Positions 41,867 through 50,510 of a stretch of 64,000 nucleotides of DNA are shown piece after piece. The notes beneath the pieces are model-generated. The model saw only the letters and a program-made list of their open reading frames with translations, did not search any database and was not told the DNA's origin. Numbering within the stretch: position 1 is the stretch's first letter; every line of letters begins with the position of its first letter. A program made the translations under genes and the position numbers. The stretch is from Mycobacterium triplex (GTDB lineage: Bacteria; Actinomycetota; Actinomycetes; Mycobacteriales; Mycobacteriaceae), in contig NZ_HG964446.1 in NCBI RefSeq assembly GCF_000689255.1, forward strand, positions 186,001-250,000, written 5' to 3'.

Positions 41867-42909
41867 CCAGGCAGTTTCGCCAGTTCCGCCAGCCCGCGCG
41901 AGATCAACGGCGCGACGACCTCGGGCATGTGCTCGGAGTCTTTACCGCTGGCCTGATCCGCCATGCGCCTGCGGAAGTCGATGCCGGCCGCGATGATGGC
42001 GAGCTTGAAGTACGCCAACGCCATGTAGAACTCCCAGTGCGCCAGCGGCAATCCGGAGACCAGCGAGTACCGGTCGGCCAGCTCGTCGGCCGTCGGCAGC
42101 AGCGGGGAGGTCCAGGCGGCTTGGGCATTGACGATCAGATCCAGCGCCGGGTCGCGGTATACGCACATCAGGGCCGCGTCCGACAGCGGATCTCCCAGCG
42201 TCGAAAGTTCCCAATCGACGACGGCGCGCACCCGCGTGGGGTCGTCGGCGTCGAGGATGGTGTTGTCGATCCGGTAGTCGCCGTGCACGATCGAGACGCG
42301 ACCCTGGGGCGGAATCGCTTGCTGCAGACCGGAATGCAGTCGCTCGACATCGGCGTCGCGATGGTCGTCGGACAGCCGCACCAGTTCCCACTGCGAACCC
42401 CAACGGCGCACTTGGCGTTCCAGGTAGCCGCTGGGCTTGCCGAAATCGGCCAGCCCCACGGCATTCGGGTCCACGTCGTGCAAGTCGACGAGTACCCGGA
42501 CCAACGAGTCGACGCAGTTGTCGATCACGGTGTGGTTGAAGGCTTCGAGTTGAGCGCGCCGGCGCACCACTTGCCCGGCGACGAACTCGACGATCTGGAA
42601 CGGCGCGCCCAGCACGGAGTCGTCCTCGCACAGCGCGATCGCGCGCGCCACCGGGACTGGCGTGTCCTGCAGTGCCGCCACGACTTTGTACTCGCGGGCC
42701 ATATCGTGCGCCGACGGGGTCAACCCGTGCAGCGGTGGACGCCGCACCAGCCAGTTCGTCTTGTCGTCGTAGACCCGGAACGTCAGATTGGAGCGGCCGC
42801 CGGAGATGAAGTCAGCGCGCAATTCGCCGTCGCGCTCGATGCCGAGCGAACGCAGATACCGGTCCAGCGCGGGCAGGTCCAGCCCGTCGAGTCGATCAGC
42901 CGAAGTCAC
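41863..42909 (-). CDS. APH/ACAD10-like phosphotransferase, orthologue of 'fadE36' (348 aa)
   Basis: Aminoglycoside-phosphotransferase/choline-kinase fold: SGGRSNLTFRV (nucleotide loop, about 37-47), IVHGDYRIDNTIL (catalytic loop HGD...N, about 220-232) and VVDWELSTLGDPLSD (Mg-binding DWE, about 244-258). The M. tuberculosis orthologue is named fadE36 and listed as an acyl-CoA dehydrogenase, but no dehydrogenase motif is present. Relatives (ACAD10/11 kinase domain) phosphorylate 4-hydroxyacyl-CoAs. GTG start. Confidence 0.88.
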   Translation of the reverse strand: MTSADRLDGLDLPALDRYLRSLGIERDGELRADFISGGRSNLTFRVYDDKTNWLVRRPPLHGLTPSAHDMAREYKVVAALQDTPVPVARAIALCEDDSVLGAPFQIVEFVAGQVVRRRAQLEAFNHTVIDNCVDSLVRVLVDLHDVDPNAVGLADFGKPSGYLERQVRRWGSQWELVRLSDDHRDADVERLHSGLQQAIPPQGRVSIVHGDYRIDNTILDADDPTRVRAVVDWELSTLGDPLSDAALMCVYRDPALDLIVNAQAAWTSPLLPTADELADRYSLVSGLPLAHWEFYMALAYFKLAIIAAGIDFRRRMADQASGKDSEHMPEVVAPLISRGLAELAKLPG

Positions 42910-42918
42910 CGCACTTGT

Positions 42919-43527
42919 TTACCATCGCTGATTGCGCGGCAACAGGTCCCACACGTGTTCGACCCCGTTGACTCCCGCCACGGTCGCCTGACCGGTCCGC
43001 GAATACAGCACGCGAGTCACCGATGCGTAGTCGACGGGAAATGACAACAGCCGCGCCGTGCCAAGGATTTCGTGCAGCAACAGGTTGATCACGCCACCGT
43101 GGCTGAACACCGCGACGGTGTCCTCGGGGTCCGCCGAGGCGACGAGATCGTCGATCGCCGCCCGGATTCGCGCCCGAAACGCACTTTCGTCGACGGCACT
43201 GGGAAGCTGGCCCTGGGCCATTCGCTCCCACTCTTTGGGGTTTTCCTGACGGATCTGCTCGACGGGGATGTAGACCGGAAGGTCGCGATCGTATTCGGCC
43301 CAACGTTCGTCGACCTCGACGGCGAGGTCCCGGGCCGCCGCGACCGGTTCGGCGGTCTGGATTGCGCGCCGCTGCGGGCTGCTGATGACGCGCGAGATCG
43401 GGAACCTGGCTAGCGCCTCGGGCAGACGCGCGATCTGGGCCACCCCCTCGTCCGACAGGTCCGGGTCGGAACCCTGGCCGTGTTCGCTGCGCAGCGGCAG
43501 CGCGTGCCGGACCAGAAGCACTTGCAT
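42919..43527 (-). CDS. Histidine phosphatase (phosphoglycerate mutase-like) (202 aa)
   Basis: Branch-1 histidine phosphatase: LLVRHALPLR (RH motif with the phospho-accepting His about residue 8; the usual RHG is RHA), ISSPQRRAIQTAEPVA (second Arg) and VAVFSHGGVINLLLHE (second catalytic His, about 150). GGGAGAACC upstream of ATG at 43527 supports this start over a longer in-frame one. Lies upstream of the phosphotransferase by nine bases in the same direction; possible two-gene unit. Confidence 0.87.
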   Translation of the reverse strand: MQVLLVRHALPLRSEHGQGSDPDLSDEGVAQIARLPEALARFPISRVISSPQRRAIQTAEPVAAARDLAVEVDERWAEYDRDLPVYIPVEQIRQENPKEWERMAQGQLPSAVDESAFRARIRAAIDDLVASADPEDTVAVFSHGGVINLLLHEILGTARLLSFPVDYASVTRVLYSRTGQATVAGVNGVEHVWDLLPRNQRW

Positions 43528-43618
43528 GGTTCTCCCTGTCGTCGGAAGTGGGGCCGGTTCGCAGTTTCTCATCGCGCGATGCCGCCGCGTGCGGCCGGCC
43601 CATCCCGGAGGGACAAGT

Positions 43619-43636
43619 CGAGTAGCCAACTACTCG
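43619..43636. promoter_or_regulatory. Inverted repeat CGAGTAG-CCAA-CTACTCG
   Basis: Perfect 7-base arms around 4 bases in the 178-base gap between the histidine phosphatase and the exported protein gene, 70 bases before the latter. Could be an operator or a short hairpin in its leader. Confidence 0.35.
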
Positions 43637-43705
43637 TGCCCACCCATGGGTCAGCTGCCTACGTTCATTTCGACAATCGCAGCACTCGGCGGGAAGGCAT
43701 ATCTC

Positions 43706-44185
43706 ATGAATATCAACGCGCTATTGCGAAAAGTAGCAGCGACCGCCGCGGTCTCCGCAGTGTTGACCGGCGGTGCGGTATTTACCTGCGGCAGCGCATC
43801 GGCGAGCGGCTGGGATGCACTGGACGTTGTCATCAACGAATTCCGTCCGCTGGCCGGTCAAATTTTGTCGGAAGGCAGCCATATCCCGGTCAGCCCGACC
43901 GAGGCAGAATCACTCGTCACACGGACCCGAGGCATTCTTTCCTCCACGGTCCGCAGTGACGACGACAACGACAGGTGGACGCGCTACTGGCGGAGCGGTT
44001 GCAAGGTAAATAAGCAGGTCCACCGAGGATTTAAGGTCGAGCAAGTTTTACAGGAGTATCAACTCTTCGGGTATGACCGTGAACGGGTCTTCGATATGCA
44101 TCAGAGCCTCGAGCAGATTTGGTACGGCGGCAAAAAGGGTTCATCCGTTGCGAATTCTATTTGCAAGAAGGTGTTCGGATACTAG
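43706..44185 (+). CDS. Exported protein of unknown function (159 aa)
   Basis: Not recognised. Starts MNINALLRKVAATAAVSAVL, a Sec signal peptide with probable cleavage after SASA (about residue 33-34). The mature part of about 125 aa is mixed and polar, ending KVFGY, with two Cys (in SGCKVNK and SICKKV) that could form a disulfide. GGGAAGG eight bases before ATG. Codon use is visibly AT-richer than the surroundings. Followed after 46 bases by another unknown gene; together they look like a small acquired islet. Confidence 0.7.
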   Translation: MNINALLRKVAATAAVSAVLTGGAVFTCGSASASGWDALDVVINEFRPLAGQILSEGSHIPVSPTEAESLVTRTRGILSSTVRSDDDNDRWTRYWRSGCKVNKQVHRGFKVEQVLQEYQLFGYDRERVFDMHQSLEQIWYGGKKGSSVANSICKKVFGY

Positions 44186-44231
44186 TTAAGCCCGCAGAGA
44201 ATGCGCGGATGACCGACAACCAGGGGTAGAA

Positions 44232-44870
44232 GTGCGGTATTTTTTGCAGCAACGGCAGTCGTCAGGAGCGTATCGCAGCGGCGCGAACGGCATACGGTAC
44301 CTCGAGACACCCTCGTATACGGAGTTCGAGGTACCTCTAGCCGACGGGTCGTTCGGAATTGTTTATCTCATGCCGCGCGACGCCAAGTCATTTATTGCGT
44401 GCGCATGCATGCTCGATACGTTCGCGTACATCGTCGATGCGTACGTTGCCGCGCATCCCGACAGCCAACCCGCGATCCTGCAGACCTTTCAGGAGACATG
44501 GCCTTCGGTGATGGAACTGCTGTCCAACGGTGAGAATGGTTTCTACTCGCCGGCGGCTCTCTGCGTGTTGGAAGATCCCGACGACGTCGTCAATCGCTGG
44601 TTCGTGGCGACGATAATCGGCAATGTCGGACACCTACCGGCAACCAAGGTCCTCGGTAACGAACGTGTTGTGGAGGCCATGGCACGCGTGGTCCGTCTGA
44701 CCGAATCGGCGATCAACCAATTCCATGGCGCTCAAATCGACGCCGAGCTACTATCGCGCAGGATTGCACAAGCCCGCATGCTCGCGAATGTGAGGCGCGC
44801 CGCAAAATTCGTCGACAGTAAATTCGACTCGATCATCCAACTGGCTGACTCGGTTGTGAAAAGCCAGTAA
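44232..44870 (+). CDS. Cytosolic protein of unknown function (212 aa)
   Basis: Not recognised. No signal peptide or membrane helix. N-terminal half is beta-like (YTEFEVPLADGSFGIVYLMP), the rest helical with FIACACMLDTFAYIVDAYVA and a long C-terminal helix region. GTG start. Same orientation and similarly lower GC as the exported protein upstream, between two conserved high-GC genes. A functional pair is possible but unproven. Confidence 0.7.
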   Translation: MRYFLQQRQSSGAYRSGANGIRYLETPSYTEFEVPLADGSFGIVYLMPRDAKSFIACACMLDTFAYIVDAYVAAHPDSQPAILQTFQETWPSVMELLSNGENGFYSPAALCVLEDPDDVVNRWFVATIIGNVGHLPATKVLGNERVVEAMARVVRLTESAINQFHGAQIDAELLSRRIAQARMLANVRRAAKFVDSKFDSIIQLADSVVKSQ

Positions 44871-44943
44871 TCGGGTGCTGGCTCCGCTGCCCCGGGCGCG
44901 GCCCCCGCCTAGTCTGCAAGGGAGGCCCACTCAAGGAGGACAG

Positions 44944-45615
44944 ATGACCCAGCCGAGCATCGATTGGGACGCCGCCTACCGACAAGAATCACCACCGCCA
45001 TGGAGCATCGGCCGGCCACAGCCCGAGCTGACGGCGCTCATCGATCGGGGCAAGATTCGCAGCGACGTGCTGGACTCCGGCTGCGGCCACGCCGCCCTGT
45101 CGCTGGCCCTAGCCGCGCGCGGCTATACGGTCGTCGGACTGGACGCGAGCGCGACCGCGATCGACGCGGCAACCGCCTCCGCCGCCGAACAAGGATTGAC
45201 AACAGCGACTTTCGCGCAAGCCGACGTCACTTCCTTCGGCGGCTACCCACCCGGTTCCGAAGGCCGCTTCTCCACCATCGTCGACAGCGGACTGTTCCAC
45301 GCCTTGCTGCCCGAGGGGCGACCGGGCTATCTGCAGTCGATCTTTCGGGCGGCCGCACCCGGTGCGGCGCTCTACATCCTGGCGTTCGCGGCCGGGGCAC
45401 TCGGCGAACCCGGCGACCGGCCCGGACCGCGCGGCTTCACCGAGGCCGAATTGCATGACGCGGTCGCGACGCTGTGGCAGGTCGACGATGTCCGGCCGGC
45501 AAAGGTCTACGGCAACGACGCTGCCCTCGACACCGAATTGCCGAACGCCGAACACGATGGCGACGGGCATTTCATGGTGCCGGGGTTCCTGCTCAGCGGG
45601 CACAAGCCGGACTAG
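44944..45615 (+). CDS. SAM-dependent class I methyltransferase (223 aa)
   Basis: Rossmann-like methyltransferase: VLDSGCGHAALSLALAARG (motif I, about 41-59), VVGLDASATAIDAA (motif II acidic Asp), ADVTSFGGY and IVDSGLFHALLPEG. Resembles thiopurine-methyltransferase-like/tellurite-resistance-type enzymes. Strong AAGGAGG four bases before the ATG at 44944. Substrate unknown. Confidence 0.88.
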   Translation: MTQPSIDWDAAYRQESPPPWSIGRPQPELTALIDRGKIRSDVLDSGCGHAALSLALAARGYTVVGLDASATAIDAATASAAEQGLTTATFAQADVTSFGGYPPGSEGRFSTIVDSGLFHALLPEGRPGYLQSIFRAAAPGAALYILAFAAGALGEPGDRPGPRGFTEAELHDAVATLWQVDDVRPAKVYGNDAALDTELPNAEHDGDGHFMVPGFLLSGHKPD

Positions 45616-45654
45616 CGGCAGCATTGGCCACGGCAGGCGGCCCGCCGTTCGCCC

Positions 45655-45706
45655 AACGTGCTCTCATGGCGGCTTTTTGGCGAATTTCTCACCCTCAGAG
45701 CACGTT
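45655..45706. terminator. Hairpin after the methyltransferase gene
   Basis: Perfect 10-base inverted repeat AACGTGCTCT (45655-45664) and AGAGCACGTT (45697-45706) with a 32-base loop, 40 bases after the methyltransferase stop. The long loop makes a strong terminator uncertain; an operator is the alternative. Confidence 0.35.
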
Positions 45707-45748
45707 CGACGCCGATGCCGGTGCACCAGCCGGACTAGCGCCACCCGC

Positions 45749-45765
45749 GGAGAATGCTATTCTCC
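45749..45765. promoter_or_regulatory. Inverted repeat GGAGAAT-GCT-ATTCTCC, likely operator overlapping -10
   Basis: Perfect 7-base arms with 3-base spacer, 25 bases before the phosphotransferase ATG. TATTCT (45758-45763) inside it fits a mycobacterial -10 box. A TetR gene lies in the same operon (48930-49541) and is the natural candidate to bind it. Confidence 0.55.
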
Positions 45766-45790
45766 ACACAGAGAGTGGGGTGTGCGGACA

Positions 45791-46837
45791 ATGACGACTG
45801 CTGGTGAAACCCAACTGGACCCGGGTGTGCTGGGTCGATGGCTGGATGACAACGACGCTCCGGGACATGGCGAAGAACCGCGCCTGGAGCAGCTCAAGGG
45901 CGGTTCGCAGAACACGCTGTATCTGATTCAACGCGGCAGCCAGCGCATGGTGCTGCGGATGCCCGGCGCCCGCGCGGATGCGGCCCGCATCGACGGCCTG
46001 CGGCGCGAGATCCGGCTGGTGCGGGCGCTTTCGGGCACCGATGTGCCGCACGCCGAGCTGATCGCCGCCGACGACACCGGCACCGTGCTCGGCATGCCGT
46101 TCTACGTCATGCGCGCGATCGACGGATGGAGCCCGATGGACGGCGGCTGGCAGCCACCGTTCGACACCGACCTCGATGCGCGGCGCGGGCTCGCGTTCGA
46201 ACTCGTCGAGGGCGCCGCCAAACTGGGCCGGGTCGACTGGCGCGGCCAAGGACTCGACGGCTTCGGCCGGCCCGACGGATTCCATGACCGGCAGGTCGAT
46301 CGTTGGCTGGCGTTTCTCGACGCCTACAAGGTGCGCGATCTGCCCGGCCTGAACGAGGCCGCCGATTGGCTGCGCCGCAACCGGCCCGCGCAGTACAAGC
46401 CGGGCATCATGCACGGCGACTACCAGTTCGCCAACGTGATGTTCGCGCATGGCAGCCAGGCTCGACTCGCCGCGATCGTGGACTGGGAGATGACGACGGT
46501 CGGCGATCCGCTGCTGGACCTCGCCTGGTGCCTGCTCGGCTATGACGGCGAAAACCCCAAGGGCGACGGCTTTTACCTCGACATGAGCGGGATGCCGACA
46601 CGCGGCGAATTGCTGGCGCACTACGAGAAAGTCAGCGGGCTCTCCACCGAGAACATCGACTACTACCTGGTGCTGGCCAACTGGAAACTCGGCATCGTGC
46701 TGGAAAAGACCTACGCCGCCGGCGTGCGCACCGGAAAGGTGGACCCCAAGATCACCGACGCGTTCGGGCCGATGATCCTTGCGCTCATCGCGACAGCGGC
46801 CGAATTGGCTCGGAGCCTGCCGACGAGGTGCCGCTGA
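45791..46837 (+). CDS. APH/ACAD10-like phosphotransferase (348 aa)
   Basis: Same family as the genes at 41863 and 59150. LKGGSQNTLYLI nucleotide loop (about 36-47), IMHGDYQFANVMF catalytic loop (about 212-224) and IVDWEMTTVGDPLLDLAW metal-binding motif. First gene of an operon with SDR, acyl-CoA dehydrogenase, TetR and quinone reductase, so it probably phosphorylates a hydroxyacyl-CoA for removal of the hydroxyl, as in ACAD10/11 systems. ATG at 45791; GTG at 45782 is possible. Confidence 0.87.
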   Translation: MTTAGETQLDPGVLGRWLDDNDAPGHGEEPRLEQLKGGSQNTLYLIQRGSQRMVLRMPGARADAARIDGLRREIRLVRALSGTDVPHAELIAADDTGTVLGMPFYVMRAIDGWSPMDGGWQPPFDTDLDARRGLAFELVEGAAKLGRVDWRGQGLDGFGRPDGFHDRQVDRWLAFLDAYKVRDLPGLNEAADWLRRNRPAQYKPGIMHGDYQFANVMFAHGSQARLAAIVDWEMTTVGDPLLDLAWCLLGYDGENPKGDGFYLDMSGMPTRGELLAHYEKVSGLSTENIDYYLVLANWKLGIVLEKTYAAGVRTGKVDPKITDAFGPMILALIATAAELARSLPTRCR

Positions 46838-46838
46838 A

Positions 46839-47597
46839 ATGGGTTACGCCGACCAGCTTTTCGACCTCACCGATCGCGTGGTGCTGATCACCGGAGGCAG
46901 CCGCGGCCTGGGTCGGGAAATGGCGTTCGCCGCCGCCCACTGCGGCGCCGACGTGGTGATCGCCAGCCGCAACTTCGACAACTGCGTCGCCGTCGCCAAG
47001 GAAATCGAGGCCGAGACCGGACGCTCCGCCATGCCCTACGGCGTGCACGTCGGACGCTGGGACCAACTCGACGGCCTGGTCGACGCCAGCTACGAGCGGT
47101 TCGGCAAGGTCGACACCCTGATCAACAACGCGGGCATGTCGCCGCTGTACGACAAGCTGAGCAACGTGACCGAGAAATTGTTCGACGCCGTGGTGAACCT
47201 GAACCTCAAAGGACCGTTTCGGTTATCGGCGTTGGTGGGTGAACGGATGGTGGCCGCGGGCAGCGGCTCGATCATCAACGTGAGCTCCACCGGATCGCTG
47301 CGGCCCAACGGCGGCATCATCCCCTACTCGGCCGCCAAGGCCGGGCTCAACGCGATGACCGAAGGGCTGGCGCAGGCGTTCGGGCCGGCGGTGCGGGTCA
47401 ACACCCTGATGGCCGGGCCCTACCTGACCGACGTCAGCAAGTCCTGGGATCTGTCCGGCGGCAACAACTTCAGCCACCTCCATCTGAAACGCGCCGGCGA
47501 TCCGCGCGAAGTCGTCGGTGCCGCACTGTTTTTGGCGTCCGACGCGTCCAGCTTCACGACCGGTTCGATTCTGCGGACCGACGGCGGAATTCCCTAA
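46839..47597 (+). CDS. Short-chain dehydrogenase/reductase (252 aa)
   Basis: Classical SDR: ITGGSRGLGRE (about 17-27), INNAGMSP (about 90-97), IINVSSTGS and YSAAKAGLNAM (about 162-172). Begins one base after the phosphotransferase stop. Likely oxidises or reduces a hydroxy/keto group on an acyl-CoA in the same pathway as the neighbouring acyl-CoA dehydrogenase. Confidence 0.9.
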   Translation: MGYADQLFDLTDRVVLITGGSRGLGREMAFAAAHCGADVVIASRNFDNCVAVAKEIEAETGRSAMPYGVHVGRWDQLDGLVDASYERFGKVDTLINNAGMSPLYDKLSNVTEKLFDAVVNLNLKGPFRLSALVGERMVAAGSGSIINVSSTGSLRPNGGIIPYSAAKAGLNAMTEGLAQAFGPAVRVNTLMAGPYLTDVSKSWDLSGGNNFSHLHLKRAGDPREVVGAALFLASDASSFTTGSILRTDGGIP

Positions 47598-47613
47598 AGG
47601 TAGGAGTATTCGG

Positions 47614-48933
47614 ATGTCATGGGACTTCTCTACCGAGCCCGAGTTCGAGAAGAAGCTCGCCTGGGTTCGCGAGTTCGTGCGCGAAGAGGTGGAGCCGCTC
47701 GAGGTGCTGTTCCCGGGCTGCGAGTTCCTGCCGCTCAATGACGAGCGCCGGCGCATCGTCGATCCGCTCAAGCAGCAGGTCCGCGACAATGGCTTGTGGG
47801 CACCGCATCTCGGTCCGGAACTGGGTGGGCAGGGTTTCGGCGCGGTCAAGCTGACGTTGATCAACGAGATACTCGGCCGCAGCCCCTGGGCGCCGATCGT
47901 CTTCGGCACCCAAGCGCCCGACACCGGCAACGCGGAGATCATCGCGCGCTTCGGAACCCAGGACCAGAAGGATCGCTACCTGTCCGGATTGCTGTCGGGG
48001 GAGATCTTCTCCTGCTTCTCGATGACCGAACCACAAGGCGGTGCCGATCCCCGCGTGTTCACCACCCGCGCCGTGCGCGATGGCTCGGGACCAGACGCGG
48101 ACTGGGTGATCACCGGGCGAAAATACTTCTCCTCCAATGCTTCTGTCGCGTCGTTCTTCATTGTCGTCGCGATCACCGATCCGGACGTGCCCGTCCACCG
48201 CGGGGCCTCGACGTTCCTGATCCCCGCCGGTACCGAAGGGCTGCACCTGGAAGCCAACCACCACCTGGTGGGAGCGGACCCGCACGAGCCGGGGCATTCG
48301 CTGGTGCACTACGACGACGTGCGGGTGGGAGCGGACGCCCTGCTCGGCGAGCCCGGTCAGGGCTTCCTGATCCTGCAGACCCGGCTTGCCGGCGGCCGGC
48401 TTCATCACGCGATGCGCTCGATCGGGATGGCGCAGCGCGCGGTCGACATGATGGCGCGGCGCGCGAAAAGCCGTTTTACCCAAGGCGGCCCGTTGGCCGA
48501 CAAGCAGCTGGTCCAAGAGTTCGTCGCCGACTCCTACACCGAGTTGATCCCGTTCCGGCTGACCGTGCTGCACGCCGCGTGGCTGATCGACAACGGCGAC
48601 GAGCATGCCGCGCGCGCCGAGATCGGCGCGTGCAAGATCTTGGCCTCGCAGGTCCTGAAATCGATTGCGCTGCGGGCGATCCAGGTGCACGGCGCGCTGG
48701 GACTCACCGATCAGCTGCCGTTGGTCAACGTGCTGTTGGGCGGCATCGCGCTCGGGCTCGCCGACGGGCCGACCGAGGCGCACAAGGTCAACCTGGCCCG
48801 GATGCTGCTCAAGGGCTACGAGGCCGAAGAGGGCGAATGGCCCAGCGAGATGCTGGATGTCCGTCGCGACGCCGCCCGGGAGAAATACGGCGCCCTGGTC
48901 GGTAGCGTTCCCGCACATCCACATTCGCCATGA
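47614..48933 (+). CDS. Acyl-CoA dehydrogenase (439 aa)
   Basis: FAD-dependent acyl-CoA dehydrogenase. SCFSMTEPQGGADPRVFTT (about 130-148) and DWVITGRKYFSSNASVASFF (flavin-binding middle domain) are typical; C-terminal helical domain includes VHGALGLTDQLPLVNVL and GLADGPTEAHK. Long form as in ACAD10/11-type enzymes. AGGTAGGAG seven bases before ATG. Stop overlaps TetR start (ATGA). With the kinase and SDR, forms a hydroxyacyl-CoA/branched acyl-CoA degradation set. Confidence 0.9.
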   Translation: MSWDFSTEPEFEKKLAWVREFVREEVEPLEVLFPGCEFLPLNDERRRIVDPLKQQVRDNGLWAPHLGPELGGQGFGAVKLTLINEILGRSPWAPIVFGTQAPDTGNAEIIARFGTQDQKDRYLSGLLSGEIFSCFSMTEPQGGADPRVFTTRAVRDGSGPDADWVITGRKYFSSNASVASFFIVVAITDPDVPVHRGASTFLIPAGTEGLHLEANHHLVGADPHEPGHSLVHYDDVRVGADALLGEPGQGFLILQTRLAGGRLHHAMRSIGMAQRAVDMMARRAKSRFTQGGPLADKQLVQEFVADSYTELIPFRLTVLHAAWLIDNGDEHAARAEIGACKILASQVLKSIALRAIQVHGALGLTDQLPLVNVLLGGIALGLADGPTEAHKVNLARMLLKGYEAEEGEWPSEMLDVRRDAAREKYGALVGSVPAHPHSP

Positions 48934-49541
48934 TCAACAGAGTCGCCGCGGCCGTCGAACGCGCCCTCGACGACCGCCAGCGCGGGGCGACCGCGGAGGT
49001 CGAACGCATCCTGGCGGCCGCGGTCCGCGTGATGGAGCGCGTCGCGCCCGAGGAGCCTCGGGTCAGCGACATCGTCACCGAGGCCGGCTCGTCGAACAAG
49101 GCGTTCTACCGGTATTTCGCCGGCAAGGACGATCTCATCCTGGCAGTCATGGAGCGTGGCGTCGCGATCGTCGTGTCCTACCTCGAACACCAGATGGCCA
49201 AGGAGGCCAAACCGCGGGACAAGATCGCCCGTTGGATCGAGGGCACCCTGGCCCAAGTCGCCGAACCCGACCTGATCAGGAAAAGCCGTGCGGCGGCCGG
49301 TCAGCTGGCAACCGCGACGAACTGGCGAACGCTCGATCACGAAATGATGCACCCACTGCGCGATCTGCTGATCGAACCGGTTGCCGCACTGGGAAGTACC
49401 GATGTCGAGCGCGACGTCGAGGCCGTGTTCTGCTGTGTCGCGGCGACGATGCGGAGATACATGGGCTCTGCCGTTCGGCCCGAGCCCGACGACATCGCAC
49501 ACGTGGTGAGGTTCTGCCTCAACGGATTAGGAGTCAATTGA
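48930..49541 (+). CDS. TetR-family transcriptional regulator (203 aa)
   Basis: Helix-turn-helix VSDIVTEAGSSNKAFYRYFAGKDDLI (about 44-69 overall) within the N-terminal domain, helical C-terminal ligand domain. Embedded in the acyl-CoA operon with ATGA overlap to the dehydrogenase and TGATG overlap to the quinone reductase. Likely local repressor acting at 45749-45765, sensing an acyl-CoA. Confidence 0.9.
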   Translation: MINRVAAAVERALDDRQRGATAEVERILAAAVRVMERVAPEEPRVSDIVTEAGSSNKAFYRYFAGKDDLILAVMERGVAIVVSYLEHQMAKEAKPRDKIARWIEGTLAQVAEPDLIRKSRAAAGQLATATNWRTLDHEMMHPLRDLLIEPVAALGSTDVERDVEAVFCCVAATMRRYMGSAVRPEPDDIAHVVRFCLNGLGVN

Positions 49542-50509
49542 TGCGTGCGGTTGTCTGTCGCTCCTACGGCCCTCCGGAGAGCCTGGTGCTCGACGATGTT
49601 CCCGAGCCAGTCCCGGCGCCAGGCCAGATGTTGGTGCGGGTGCACGCCGCGGCGGTCAACTTCCCCGACGTGCTGTTCATCGCCGGCAAGTACCAGGTCA
49701 AGATCCCCCCGCCGTTCATACCGGGCAATGAGATCGCCGGGGAGGTGATCTCCGCCGGCGCGGGCGCGCCGTTCCGCCCGGGACAGCGGGTAGCCGGAAC
49801 CACTTTCGGAGCGTTCGCCGAGCAAGCACTGCTCGACACGACGCAGGCGTCGCTGGTGCCCGACGACGCCGACTACGCATCGGCCGCGGCTTTCGGCGTC
49901 ACCTACCGCACCGCATATCACGCACTGCGTACGACTGGCGGTGTGACAAAAGGGGATTGGGTCGTCGTGCTGGGCGCCGCCGGCGGAGTCGGTCTGGCCG
50001 CCGTCGACCTGGGCGTCGCGATGGGCGCCCGGGTGCTGGCCGCGGCGTCCAGCCCGGACAAACTCGAACTGTGCCGGCAACGGGGCGCCGAGGCCGTCGT
50101 GGACTACGACCGCGAGGACCTCAAACTCCGGATCCGCGAACTCACCGGCGACGCCGCGCGAGTGGTCCTGGACCCGGTCGGCGGATCGTATTCGGAGCCG
50201 GCGCTGCGCGGTCTGGCCCGCGGCGGCACTTTTGTCACGCTGGGCTACGCGGCGGGCAGCATCCCGGCGATCCCGCTCAACCTCGTGATGCTCAAAGATA
50301 TCCGCGTCCGCGGCATGGAGATCCGCACCTTCATGGCCGACTACCCCGATGAGTTCGTCCGCGACATCGAAGAACTGACCCAGATGTTCACCGCGGGCAC
50401 CGTTCGCCCCTACATCGGCGCGCGGTTTCCGTTGGCCGAGGCCCCGGCCGCATTGCGATACGTCGCCGATCGCAAAGTCCTGGGCAAGGTCGTGATCGAC
50501 ATCGCATGA
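49541..50509 (+). CDS. NADPH:quinone oxidoreductase / MDR zinc-free enzyme (322 aa)
   Basis: Medium-chain dehydrogenase without structural or catalytic zinc Cys sets, QOR type. VLGAAGGVGLAAVDLGVAMGARVLAAA (NADPH-binding, about 144-170), NFPDVLFIAGKYQ, PFIPGNEIAGEV and GSYSEPALRGLARGG. Start ATG overlaps the tetR stop by one base (TGATG), with AGGAG upstream. Last gene of the operon; may reduce enoyl or quinone-like intermediates. Confidence 0.9.
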   Translation: MRAVVCRSYGPPESLVLDDVPEPVPAPGQMLVRVHAAAVNFPDVLFIAGKYQVKIPPPFIPGNEIAGEVISAGAGAPFRPGQRVAGTTFGAFAEQALLDTTQASLVPDDADYASAAAFGVTYRTAYHALRTTGGVTKGDWVVVLGAAGGVGLAAVDLGVAMGARVLAAASSPDKLELCRQRGAEAVVDYDREDLKLRIRELTGDAARVVLDPVGGSYSEPALRGLARGGTFVTLGYAAGSIPAIPLNLVMLKDIRVRGMEIRTFMADYPDEFVRDIEELTQMFTAGTVRPYIGARFPLAEAPAALRYVADRKVLGKVVIDIA

Positions 50510-50510
50510 C

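Noticed and set aside
41863..42909. Acyl-CoA dehydrogenase as implied by the name fadE36
   Set aside because: No flavin-binding or acyl-CoA dehydrogenase motifs; HGDYxxxN and DWE motifs show a kinase-like fold.
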